From: Streptomyces uncialis
GTDB lineage: Bacteria; Actinomycetota; Actinomycetes; Streptomycetales; Streptomycetaceae
Direction: 5' to 3'
Length of the DNA stretch: 64,000 bases
Assembly: GCF_036250755.1 (NCBI RefSeq)
Contig: NZ_CP109583.1
Location: 6,425,501 to 6,489,500 of the forward strand
The position numbers were made by a program, and so were the translations under genes. A model generated the notes under the pieces. It saw nothing but the letters and a program-made list of their open reading frames with translations. It had not been told where the DNA came from and did not search any database. Each line of letters opens with the position of its first letter. Positions within the stretch are counted from its first letter, which is position 1. Of this stretch, positions 8,237 to 18,463 are shown piece by piece.

Positions 8237-8430
8237 GGCTTGACGACTTGTTCCCCCGGGTGCCGCCGGTCTCGGGTGAGCACTGCTGCAAGTGCGGACG
8301 CTGGACGGAGGTACCGGTGGTCATCGGCTACGGAAGCATGAGCGGCGGCGCCAGCGTCACCCACTACGTATGCGCGCAACACGTACACACCCGAAGCCCC
8401 TGCACAGCCGACCACACCCAGTACGAGTAG
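8233..8430 (+). CDS. 65-residue Cys/His-rich protein, possible zinc knuckle
   Basis: MRLDDLFPRVPPVSGEHCC... contains HCCKCGRW, VVIGYGSMSG and YVCAQHVHTRSPCTADH. The two C-x-x-C/C-x-x-H-like clusters could bind zinc. It overlaps the upstream gene by ATGA, so the two are a translation-coupled pair. The same pair recurs at 60149-60391 with all cysteines retained. No function is known to me; a nucleic-acid or protein-interaction role is a guess. Confidence 0.78.
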   Translation: MRLDDLFPRVPPVSGEHCCKCGRWTEVPVVIGYGSMSGGASVTHYVCAQHVHTRSPCTADHTQYE

Positions 8431-8524
8431 AGCCCCCCTCATGTCCCGTACGGCACCCCGCCTTCGCACGCCTCGCCTCCCGACCGGCCCTGACGCAGAC
8501 GCACATCCACCGCAGCAGGGCCGG

Positions 8525-8735
8525 ACCGCACCCCCGCGATCGCGGGGACCACTTCACACGCTCCAGGGTGTACTCGACGCACTTCGGAGCATCCCCGCAG
8601 ACGCGGGGACCACCTGATCCCGCCGCACTACGACGCCGCCAAAATGGGACCACCCCCGCGCGTGCGGGGACGACAAGACCACGCGGGAGTTCATCGAATC
8701 CGTGGGCGGACCACCCCCGCGCGTGCGGGGACGAC
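8525..8735 (-). CRISPR. CRISPR array 1, type I-E-like, 4 repeats
   Basis: 28-bp repeats start at 8525, 8586, 8647 and 8708, with an exact 61-bp period (33-bp spacers). The two right-hand repeats match the GGACCACCCCCGCG...GGGGACGAC consensus (plus-strand view). The two left-hand ones are degenerate, as expected for the old, leader-distal end. With the E. coli-type repeat sense (CCCCGC...GCGGGG...GGTCC) on the minus strand and the leader at 8736-8800, transcription is leftward. No cas genes are seen nearby. Confidence 0.95.
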
Positions 8736-8800
8736 ACTTCCTGACCTGCGGTTCTATCCGGCTGAGGGGCCGTTTTCCTTTAGTGGGATCGGGGCCTTAG
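8736..8800 (-). promoter_or_regulatory. CRISPR leader of array 1
   Basis: The sequence after the last repeat (TGACCTGCGG..., then CCGTTTTCCTTTAGTGGGATC at 8770-8790) recurs after arrays 3 and 4. It is less GC-rich than its surroundings. Shared position and sequence mark it as the leader, holding the promoter for leftward transcription and the integration site. Confidence 0.8.
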
Positions 8801-9183
8801 GTGGGGGCATCGGGTGGTCCCTTCGGTGGGAGCCAACAGGGGTGTGGGAAGCGGTCGTTCTGGTCGGTCTCTGCGGCGGGTCGAGCCTACGGGGTGAATC
8901 CGCCGGGCGGGTTGCGAGTCCGCATGTCGCAGGGCCTGTCAGCGTCCCCGTAACGGTTCCGGGGTGCCAGCCTTGTCCTCCTGCCTGGTCCGGGCGCGCG
9001 ACTGCGCGGGACCCGTCGGATCTCTGCGGGGCATGCAGGGAAGGCCCGCCATCACCACATCCTGCCGCAGCCGTAGCCCTGTTGTTGGGTCGGTTGGGCA
9101 GTGGTCCGGCGAATGCGGGACACTGCCCCTCGCGTCCGGGCTGTGCCGCGCGGGCGTGATGTTGAACGGCATCTGGGGGGCCA
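8801..9183. other. Spacer between CRISPR leader and next gene
   Basis: Homology to the array 3 leader fades out near 8835 (GGCATCGG and CGGTGG blocks). The rest shows no gene with believable composition. A GGGGGG ribosome-binding site for the next gene ends it. Confidence 0.5.
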
Positions 9184-9822
9184 GTGACTGATCAGCCGAA
9201 GAGACCGTTGCACCCGGACGAGGAGCCGGTCCGGTTCCACAACGGGAACACGCTCGACAACATGCCGGTGCCGCCCGAGTACCGGCCCGGGAGCAGCCGT
9301 ACCCCGGGATGGAAGCTCGCGGTGGCGGCGGTCGGGAGTGGCGTCCTGGGAGCGCTCGTCATCGTCGGTATCGGCAGCCTCATGGACAGTGGCCCGCGGG
9401 AGCCCGTATCAAGGCCTGGTGCTGCGGCGAGTGCGGCGGTCGAGCGGAAGCCGTCGGTCTCTCCGAGTACGCAGGTGCGGCCTTCTGCGGCGGCGGAGGT
9501 GGAGGTGAAGGCGGCGCCGCTGGAGCAGGTGCGGATCATCCAGACGCCGCCGACGGGCGGTGACGCGGGTTCGACGTACTGCCTCTCGTACACCGGCTCG
9601 TCGTCCGGTGCGGAGCGGGAGGCGATCCTGCTGATGGGCGCCGCGGGCTACCAGTGCGACGACCACTTGCGGTTCGACCCGAGCGGGGAGACCTCCGCCT
9701 TCTCGACGACGGCACCGGAGTGCGGGGGCGGTTCGCGCCCGGCGGTGCTGTCGTTCGCGGAGACGGGAGGCTGGGAGGGCGAAGTGATGTACACCTGTCT
9801 CACGGGGCAGCGCGGGGCGTAG
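9184..9822 (+). CDS. Single-pass membrane protein with extracellular Cys-containing domain
   Basis: 212 residues. A cytoplasmic proline-rich head (PDEEPVRFHNGNTLDNMPVPPEYRPG), one membrane span at about residues 45-65 (LAVAAVGSGVLGALVIVGIGSLM), an Ala/Ser/Val-rich stalk, and a C-terminal domain with four cysteines (TYCLSYTG, YQCDDHL, PECGGG, MYTCLTG) that could form two disulfides outside the cell. GTG start at 9184 follows GGGGGG. Family not recognised. Confidence 0.8.
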   Translation: MTDQPKRPLHPDEEPVRFHNGNTLDNMPVPPEYRPGSSRTPGWKLAVAAVGSGVLGALVIVGIGSLMDSGPREPVSRPGAAASAAVERKPSVSPSTQVRPSAAAEVEVKAAPLEQVRIIQTPPTGGDAGSTYCLSYTGSSSGAEREAILLMGAAGYQCDDHLRFDPSGETSAFSTTAPECGGGSRPAVLSFAETGGWEGEVMYTCLTGQRGA

Positions 9823-9828
9823 GTGGGC

Positions 9829-9957
9829 CTACGGCTTGCCGCTCTTCGCCTCATCGCCCTCTTTGCCGGCGCGGGCTCCGCGCTTGCGTGCGAGCACCTG
9901 GCTGGGGCGTTGCTCCTGCGGAGGCGGGACTTGGGCCGACCGTGGAGGGACGAGCAT
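9829..9957 (-). CDS. Possible 42-residue basic protein
   Basis: A short frame (MLVPPRSAQVPPPQEQRPSQ..., ending KEGDEAKSGKP) has the Lys/Arg/Pro-rich look of real Streptomyces small proteins, and its K/E/D-rich tail is unlike random GC-rich sequence. The ribosome-binding site is weak. It follows the membrane protein gene at 10012-10524 on the same strand by 54 bp. It could also be a remnant of a longer gene. Confidence 0.35.
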   Translation of the reverse strand: MLVPPRSAQVPPPQEQRPSQVLARKRGARAGKEGDEAKSGKP

Positions 9958-10011
9958 CGTGCTGTTCCGGCTCGTGGACGAACATGGGGGAGGGCGGCGC
10001 GGGCGCTCGGG

Positions 10012-10524
10012 TCATGCGTGAGCTCGTACGCGGTGCCGCTCCGCGTAGGACCAGGTCACCGCCGTCATCAGCGCCGGGATGGCGAGCAGCGGGGCGAAGG
10101 TGAGCGCCCAGACGGTCTGTGCGGGACCGCTCGCGAGGTACGTCTGACTCTCGACGGTGAGGGCGACCGCGATCTGCCACAGCGCCCCGACGACCAGGAC
10201 GGCGGAGGCTGTCCAGGCCAGTCGGGAGAGGGTCCAGGGCCGCAGCGGCTTCCACCGGTCGCTGACGAGCAGTAGCGGGAACAGGGCCGCCAACTCGCTG
10301 ATGACGGCCAGTCCCACGACGTACGCGATGCCCCACCCGGGGATGTCGAAGACATCGCGCAGGACCTGGTCGCTGTACCCGACGTAGATGCCGGAGGCCA
10401 TGGCGATCCGCCACAGTCCGGAGGGGACGGCGCACAAGGCGATGGCGTGGGCGGCGCGGCGTGCCCAGGTGGGCGCGAGGGGTGCAGCGGAGGGTGTGGG
10501 GAGCGCTGTCGTCATGACGTCCAT
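10012..10524 (-). CDS. Small multi-pass membrane protein
   Basis: 170 residues from ATG 10524 (alternative ATG 10515). Four hydrophobic segments are visible: AHAIALCAVPSGLWRIAMA, GIAYVVGLAVISELAALFPLLL, LAWTASAVLVVGALWQIAVAL, and VWALTFAPLLAIPALMTAVTW. The cytoplasmic tail is His/Arg-rich. Function unknown; it resembles many uncharacterised actinobacterial integral membrane proteins. CRISPR array 2 begins 144 bp upstream. Confidence 0.82.
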   Translation of the reverse strand: MDVMTTALPTPSAAPLAPTWARRAAHAIALCAVPSGLWRIAMASGIYVGYSDQVLRDVFDIPGWGIAYVVGLAVISELAALFPLLLVSDRWKPLRPWTLSRLAWTASAVLVVGALWQIAVALTVESQTYLASGPAQTVWALTFAPLLAIPALMTAVTWSYAERHRVRAHA

Positions 10525-10667
10525 GCTGGCGGTGGACGTGGCGGTTCGGCGTCGCTCTCGGGGAGGGCACGTACCTTGCCTGGTTCCACTTTTGGGCGGG
10601 TGGGCTCTCCGCCGGGAGGGTGAGCGCCCTGGGGTTCTGGGGTGGTTGGGGCGGGCGGCGGTGTGGT

Positions 10668-10939
10668 GGGTGGCCCCCGCGTGTGCGGGGACGACGCGCC
10701 CCGGGGGCCGGTGCCTGCGGGGACCCGGGGACCACCCCCGCGCGTGCGGGGACGACGGCTCGCCGAACTCGGCGACGTAGGCCGCGTAGGGACCACCCCC
10801 GCGTGTGTGGGGCCGACGAGTACGGCGGGTTGAACTGATAGACGCCGCGCGGACCACCCCCGCGTGTGCGGGGCCGACACTCCGGCCGGACAATGCGCGA
10901 GACCCCGCTGCGGACCATGCCCGTGTGCGCGGGGATCAC
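10668..10939 (-). CRISPR. CRISPR array 2, 5 repeats, no recognisable leader
   Basis: Repeats of 28 bp start at 10668, 10729, 10790, 10851 and 10912 (61-bp period). The middle three fit the consensus, with a GGGGCCGAC or GGGGACGAC end; both outer copies are degenerate. The right flank, where the leader lies in arrays 1, 3 and 4, lacks the CCTTTAGT block. The array therefore looks orphaned and probably cannot gain spacers. Confidence 0.92.
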
Positions 10940-11020
10940 AGCGCGAACGCCGAGAATCGGCAGCGAGGCCGCGGACCTGGAACCGGCTCGTGAGGCCTTC
11001 AGCCCTACGAGCCAGTCTGT

Positions 11021-11614
11021 TCAGGCGTCGTTCTGCCAGGAGCGGCGGAGGTTTTCACGCTCCTGGGCGTCCTGGCCGCGGGGTGTGCCGAGGGTCGTGG
11101 TCGTGTCCGGGAGCGGCCTGGTGCGCTGGTGCGCGCCGTAGGTGTCGCCGGTCCTGACGATGGTGGGTGGCGTGGGTTCGGCGGGCCAGCACTGGATGAG
11201 GTAGTGCTCGGTGACGTCGTCGGGGGTGAGGTCGACGGCGGTGTCCCGTCCGCGGACGTGGACGCGCAGCCGGTAGGTGCCGGGGCCGGCGGTGGTGAGC
11301 GGGGGGAGTTCCTCGTCCAGGTCGTGCATGAGCGCGGCGACGGCGAGGGTGCCCGAGGGTGAGGGGAAGGAGAGTTCGCTGATCTCCTCCCAGGGCCCGG
11401 GATCGTGGGTGGGCGGGTGGTGGTGGCTGCTGACGGTGACGTGGACGGAGCCGCTGTGGATACCCGTGAGGATCTCGACCTGCCCGTCGCAGACGGCGAC
11501 GAGCCCGGTGATGGAGGCATCCACCTCGTCGGTGTCGACAACGGGTCCGTCCTCGTCCAGGACGAGGAACTGGTGGTAGTCCACACGCACCCGCGTGGCA
11601 GATGAGCTGCTCAT
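11021..11614 (-). CDS. Hypothetical cytoplasmic protein downstream of secreted nuclease (candidate partner)
   Basis: 197 residues, acidic, no signal peptide or membrane segment. The segment VDYHQFLVLDEDGPVVDTDEVDASITGLV and later TYRLRVHVRGRDTAVDLTPDD suggest a beta-rich fold. Family not recognised with certainty. Its ATG lies 25 bp after the stop of the NucA/NucB-type gene on the same strand, so the two probably form an operon. A nuclease-inhibitor role is possible by analogy with the B. subtilis nuclease/Nin pair, but nothing in the sequence shows it. Confidence 0.8.
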   Translation of the reverse strand: MSSSSATRVRVDYHQFLVLDEDGPVVDTDEVDASITGLVAVCDGQVEILTGIHSGSVHVTVSSHHHPPTHDPGPWEEISELSFPSPSGTLAVAALMHDLDEELPPLTTAGPGTYRLRVHVRGRDTAVDLTPDDVTEHYLIQCWPAEPTPPTIVRTGDTYGAHQRTRPLPDTTTTLGTPRGQDAQERENLRRSWQNDA

Positions 11615-11639
11615 CGATACGCCTCCAGTACGAGACGGT

Positions 11640-12887
11640 CTACGGCTTGATCCAGACCAGGTACCGGTCCGCCTCGATGATCCGGTTGTAGGTGAAGAAG
11701 CCGCTGAGGGCGTTGCCGCCCTTTCGGTTCTGCTCCGCGTTGATCATTCGCCAGCTGAATCCGTCACGCCCCGTCGCGGCCCCTTGCCAGGTCGAGGCGA
11801 AAGGATACTCGTCGCAGGACTTGCCCGTGGGCCTCGGGCGGCTCGTGGGGCAGGCCTTCTTGCGGTTCCGGTCCTGCTTCGTTCCGTCCGTGAGGCGTGT
11901 CAGGTAGCGGGTGGTGCGGTGCTTGCCGGGCAGGTTTTTCTCGTCCTGTGCGTACGCGATGTGCTTGGCGAGCTCGGGGTAAGGGCCTGTCTTCGAGTAC
12001 ACCATCTCCGGGATGTAGCCCGGATTGACGCAGCCCACCTGGCGGGTGCGTCCGGGCAGCGCAGTGTCGCAGCGCACGTCGGACGTGCTCACCTCCGCCG
12101 GGTTGGACGACCCCCACCGGGGGTTGGTCATCCTCCACGAGATGACGCCGCGCCCGCTGCCCTGCTGCCCGCGGCGGGACGTGTCGATCGTCGTGTCGAT
12201 GTAGAACTGCCCGTACGGGGATTTGGTGGCGCTGATGGTCTGCGAAGGGAAACTCCCGTTCGCGATTTTGCATTTCTTCTTGCATTTTGCCTTTCCTGCG
12301 GTCTTTGTCCCGGCGACCGCTGCGCCACCCGAGCGCCTGACCTCCAGGAGCGCTATCTGGTACGCCCACCGTTTGCCGTCACGCGCCGAGTGCTCGTAGC
12401 CCACCGCGAGATAGTTGATCCGGCCGAGTTCACGGCCTCGGCTGTCACGGACGATGAGTTCGTACCCCCAGACGCCGCAGCCCTTGATCCGGGTGACGTA
12501 CCAACCGTTGGCGACACCGTGGTCGTCGCACCAGTCCGGCCACTTCCACATCCGGTCACGGGCCGCCGCCCGCAACTGCGTCGCCGCCGCAGTCCGTGCG
12601 TCAGCGGGTACAGCCGCAGGGCGCAGGCAAGCGGATTCCCGTCCTGCGGCGGATGCCGCCTCCAGTGCGGCCCGGCAGTCCTCGTCAGCCGACCGCACGT
12701 CCGGCGACCGCCCGTCCATCAGCAGTCCGACAGGCTTCGGGTGGGACTCCGCCCTGCTTCCGTCGGCCGACGTTGACAGCGCGGCCGGTTCTGGTGCGCG
12801 GGCTGACGCTGTCCCGACGGTCACCGATGCGGCCACGAGACCGCTGAGCGCTATTCCCGATATCAGCAATTCCCTTGAACGTCCCAC
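11640..12887 (-). CDS. Secreted NucA/NucB-type deoxyribonuclease
   Basis: 415 residues. A Sec signal peptide (MGRSRELLISGIALSGLVAA..., cleavage after TASA-R) opens the protein. The middle region has several Cys (DDHGVANGWYVTRIKGCGVWGYE; KCKKKCK). The C-terminal NucA/NucB domain carries CDEYPFAST (D359, E360), FSWRMINAEQNRKGG and FFTYNRIIEADRYLV. Family members degrade extracellular DNA, for example during biofilm or development. It leads a two-gene operon with 11021-11614. Confidence 0.88.
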   Translation of the reverse strand: MGRSRELLISGIALSGLVAASVTVGTASARAPEPAALSTSADGSRAESHPKPVGLLMDGRSPDVRSADEDCRAALEAASAAGRESACLRPAAVPADARTAAATQLRAAARDRMWKWPDWCDDHGVANGWYVTRIKGCGVWGYELIVRDSRGRELGRINYLAVGYEHSARDGKRWAYQIALLEVRRSGGAAVAGTKTAGKAKCKKKCKIANGSFPSQTISATKSPYGQFYIDTTIDTSRRGQQGSGRGVISWRMTNPRWGSSNPAEVSTSDVRCDTALPGRTRQVGCVNPGYIPEMVYSKTGPYPELAKHIAYAQDEKNLPGKHRTTRYLTRLTDGTKQDRNRKKACPTSRPRPTGKSCDEYPFASTWQGAATGRDGFSWRMINAEQNRKGGNALSGFFTYNRIIEADRYLVWIKP

Positions 12888-13203
12888 TGCTCCCCCTGGT
12901 GTGGCGGTCGGCGAAGAGAGGTGACACCAATTCGGTCACACACCAGATTTCATCACCGGACCGCACGTGATAACAGGCAGATGCGCGCCGAATTCCGTAA
13001 CGCGACCGGTCAAAGTTACGGAGGGTCGAAGTTGACGGCGTGTCGGATTGACTGGACTTGATTACTTGGTGACCCGTCGGTGCCGGAATGACGGCTGGCA
13101 ACCGGAAAACTCACCGAGCATGTAGCTCTAGGCGCACCTGCTCCTCCTGGCATTTAGCTCGGCCGCAAAAAGAACCTCAGCAGCCGTTATCGAGGGCAAT
13201 GGC
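12888..13203. other. Promoter region of nuclease operon; no gene
   Basis: This spacer is lower in GC than its surroundings around 12930-13080 and should hold the leftward promoter for the nuclease operon. A TTGACGG at 13032-13038 is on the plus strand and has no clear partner hexamer. No coding frame is convincing. Confidence 0.5.
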
Positions 13204-13576
13204 GGACCGTCCCCGCGCGTGTGGGAACACGGCTTCGGCCGCGCGTCGCAGCCCCGCGTGTGCGGGCCGACTCGACGCCGTCGTTCCGCGTAGGGCTGAA
13301 GCGGCGACCACCCCCGCGTCTGCGGGGCTGAACGCAGCACGTCGTCTTCCCCGAGCCCGGCGTGAGGACCACCCCCGCGTGCGCGGAGCCGACTCGCTGC
13401 CCGAGGCGGAGGGGCGCGTCGACTGGGGACCACCCCCGCGTGTGCGGGGCCGACACCATCCGGACCAACGAGGTTTCCTTGGCCCCCGGACCACCCCCGC
13501 GTGTGCGGGGCCGACGCTGCGCCACGCGTGGCGTGCAGTCAAGCCGGGGGACCACCCCCGCGTGTGCGGGGCCGAC
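13204..13576 (-). CRISPR. CRISPR array 3, 7 repeats with one shortened spacer
   Basis: Repeats start at 13204, 13244, 13305, 13366, 13427, 13488 and 13549. The last six keep the 61-bp period. The leftmost two are only 40 bp apart, leaving a spacer of about 13 bp, so a deletion has occurred at the old end. The three right-hand repeats match exactly (GGACCACCCCCGCGTGTGCG...GGCCGAC). The leader is on the right. Confidence 0.95.
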
Positions 13577-13640
13577 ACTTACTGACCTGCGGGTTTATCT
13601 GGCCAAGAGCCCGTTTTCCTTTAGTGGGGTCGGGGGCCTC
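13577..13640 (-). promoter_or_regulatory. CRISPR leader of array 3
   Basis: It carries the same blocks as the array 1 leader: TACTGACCTGCGGGTTTAT directly after the last repeat and CCGTTTTCCTTTAGTGGGGT at 13611-13630. Homology with the array 1 flank extends to about 13673. Confidence 0.8.
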
Positions 13641-13934
13641 GGAAACGGCATCGGTTGCCTCTCGGTGGAAGTGGTCGGTGGACATCCACCGTTCGACTGG
13701 CCGGGTTCCACGATGGAGCAAGCCTATGAGGGAATCCGCATTGGGCGGTGTGATCCAGCAGGTTGGCTCGCGGCTCCGAGACGCCGGGCGGACCTAACGT
13801 GTTGGCTCGCTGGTCGAATCTGCCAGCACCCCGCCCACGTCGTCCTCGCTGAAGCCTCCAGTCTGCGCTTCGCCCATGTCCAGCCGAGGGCCGGCCCGGC
13901 CAGCGAGGCGAGCCAAACGCCTTGCACCGCTCTC

Positions 13935-14252
13935 ATGGAAGATGACCTTGTGACACACCTTCCGACAGATGTACGGGCCGCTCTCAGGCTCTTCGCGTTC
14001 TACCTGGGCAACGGCACACTGGAAGTCGAGCTGCTGGACGGGATCGACTACCGTGCCCATCTGCTCGTGTTCGGCTCCGACCTTGAGATGATTTTCGCGA
14101 TCTTCTGCAATGTCCTCGAAGTGGATGAGCACGGCCACACGCTCAACTACGGCGATGCCGAGTACCGCGCGGCCCAATGGGTCCGCAGGCGCTGTGACCC
14201 CGCGTACCAGGTGGAGCCACCGTTCGAAGCGTGGGAGACCGAGCTTCACTGA
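13935..14252 (+). CDS. Small hypothetical acidic protein between CRISPR arrays
   Basis: 105 residues from ATG 13935, or 100 from GTG 13950, which has the better ribosome-binding site (GGAAG). VRAALRLFAFYLGNGTLEVELLDGIDYRAHLLVFGSDLEMIFAIFCNVLEVDEHGHTLNYGDAEY is a well-behaved alpha/beta sequence with natural composition. Family not recognised. The 13726-13934 stretch upstream has short open frames that might be remnants of a longer gene. Confidence 0.65.
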   Translation: MEDDLVTHLPTDVRAALRLFAFYLGNGTLEVELLDGIDYRAHLLVFGSDLEMIFAIFCNVLEVDEHGHTLNYGDAEYRAAQWVRRRCDPAYQVEPPFEAWETELH

Positions 14253-14411
14253 AGTCCGGACTCACAGTCACCGAACCTGTCTGCGGCCGTGGGCAACACG
14301 CAGCGCGGCCAGAACCACTGCTCACTCTCCGTTGACCGCCACACTCGTCGTCAGCAGTGGAAAACCCCCACGCGGGGGCGGCAGTGGCCAGGGCTGCAAG
14401 GCGCCCATCCA

Positions 14412-14500
14412 GGGCCACCCCCGCGTACACGGGGACCACTCGTACGTCGACCGGCTCGACCCGAGGAACGCCGGACCACCCCCGCGTGCGCGGGGACCAT
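14412..14500 (-). CRISPR. CRISPR array 4, minimal, 2 clear repeats
   Basis: Repeats at 14412-14439 and 14473-14500 flank one 33-bp spacer. A degenerate CCCCCACGCGGGGG palindrome at 14366-14379 may be a decayed third repeat. The right-hand repeat ends GGGACCAT rather than GACGAC or GCCGAC. A leader of the shared type follows on the right. Confidence 0.85.
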
Positions 14501-14560
14501 ACTTCCCGACCTGCGGGTTTCTTCCGCCGAAAGGCCCGTTTCCTTTAGTCGGATCAGGCC
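14501..14560 (-). promoter_or_regulatory. CRISPR leader of array 4
   Basis: CCCGACCTGCGGGTTT after the last repeat and CCCGTTTCCTTTAGTCGGATC at 14535-14556 match the leaders of arrays 1 and 3 with a few changes. The retained leader suggests this short array may still be able to acquire spacers. Confidence 0.75.
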
Positions 14561-15020
14561 CCCCGTGCGAGGCCAGCGCGCGCTTCTTCGGGTGTGTACC
14601 CGGTAGTCCTGTGCGCTTCGTCGTGACAGGTTCTCGGTGATCGTCCTAGTTTATGGGGCTCAGGCGGGCCCGTACGTGTGATCCAAGAGGTGTACCGGAC
14701 GGTGTGGCCGCCTGTCCTTGTTGCCGTGCGGTGTCCGCCGGGACTGTCGTTCGGCGGCCAGCCGAGTCGCCGGAACCGGTGGGCCTTCTCGTTGTCCGGC
14801 TTCGCAACGGCTGAACTGAGCCAGCGTTGTGGGGGCTGTGGCCGTGGTCGGTGCATGGGGCATGGGCAAGTTGCGGCGTCACAGCGTGTGTTGGAGGTGC
14901 GGAACGTTCCCGTTCGTCCAGGTATCCGGGGCGACGGGCTTCGAGTGGGGCGACGTGCCGGGGCCTGGCGGGGGCTCGGGTATGTGGCGCAATCGGATGG
15001 GTCCGGGCGGGTTCCCGGTG
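14561..15020. other. Intergenic stretch between CRISPR island and chitinase regulatory region
   Basis: Open frames here (for example 14678-15037) encode Cys/Arg/Trp-rich strings typical of non-coding GC-rich DNA, with no good start context. I see no gene or clear element before the DasR-like box at 15021. Confidence 0.5.
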
Positions 15021-15032
15021 TGGTCCAGACCA
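15021..15032 (+). promoter_or_regulatory. DasR-type operator / chitinase box
   Basis: TGGTCCAGACCA matches the box found in Streptomyces chitinase promoters and bound by the GntR regulator DasR (core TGGTC-TAGACCA). It lies about 930 bp upstream of the chitinase start, directly before an AT-richer stretch (AAGTAACTTCAAATTGTCATG) that could be the promoter. The match is seen; regulation by DasR and N-acetylglucosamine is inferred. Confidence 0.7.
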
Positions 15033-15049
15033 AGTAACTTCAAATTGTC

Positions 15050-15960
15050 ATGTACGTACGGGAGTTCCGGTCCCTCGCCGCCCGGTCACGTACACGCCTC
15101 CTCGGAACACGCGCCGACGCCCACCCCCATCGCGTCACCTCGCGCCACCGCATCACCGGAGTCACCGTCCCACCGGAGCGGCACCCGCACCCCACGAACG
15201 CCCCGCGAACCGCCTCGCGCAACGAACGGCGAACCACCCCGCACCAAGCGCAGACCGGTACCCCCAGCACCCCCGCCCGTTCCCCCCAGCGCTCCCCGCG
15301 TCCCCGCCAGAAGCGCACCGCACTCATCACCCCACCGCACAGCGAGTCCCCACCCCACCCCAACCCATCACCCCACAACGCAGGCATCGCGTTCCCCACG
15401 GCACCCACCACCGCATCCCTGCTGACGCGTACACACACGCCAACGCCCCACCCCCACAAGCACAGCGCGCGAGCCCAGCACCCGCCGCCCTGCCTCCCAC
15501 GCAAGGCGTCACCCCGCACCACCGACGCACAGCGCAGCCACGCCTCACCCCCACACGAGGCACCGCCGTAGGCCCCGCGTACCGCACCGCCCCACCCCTC
15601 ACCCGTGAGGCGCAGCCGCCCACCGGCGTACCGGACCCATCCCACCCGCACGGCGCCGGCACCGCACCCGCCCTCGTACCTGTACCGGCACAGCCCCAAG
15701 TACCGGCACTCGTACAGCCAACGGCATCGGCACCGCCCCGGGACCAGCGACAGGCGCACCGCACACCGCACCCGCACCGCACCGCCCGCATCACCCCACC
15801 GCACCCGTACCGCCGGACACCGCACCCGCACCCGCTCACCCCACCGCACCCGCTCACCCCCCACCCCCCCACCGTCCGGCACCGCCTCACCCCACCCAAC
15901 CGCCTCCTCCCGACCTCCCGACCCCGCTGCTCCCGATTCCTCCCCCACCTCACCAGGGAG
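15050..15960 (+). other. 0.9-kb C-rich, G-poor leader between DasR box and chitinase
   Basis: Sample lines here have about 55 percent C and only 13-15 percent G on the plus strand, with frequent CACC and CGCACC words. All three plus frames stay open simply because G- and T-poor sequence has few stops. No frame shows the codon pattern of a real gene. If transcribed from the DasR-controlled promoter it would be a very long C>G RNA, the kind of sequence Rho binds. It ends at the ribosome-binding site CAGGGAGAGCC of the chitinase gene. Confidence 0.6.
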
Positions 15961-15964
15961 AGCC

Positions 15965-18463
<2,499 letters not shown>

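Noticed and set aside
13362..13934. Plus-strand frame through CRISPR array 3 continuing to the 13935 gene
   Set aside because: The upstream part translates repeats (TTPACAGPTL strings); the real gene starts after the leader.
8525..14560. Cas proteins within the CRISPR island
   Set aside because: I looked for Cas3 helicase/HD, Cse and Cas1/2-like motifs among the frames from 8.4 to 15 kb and saw none.
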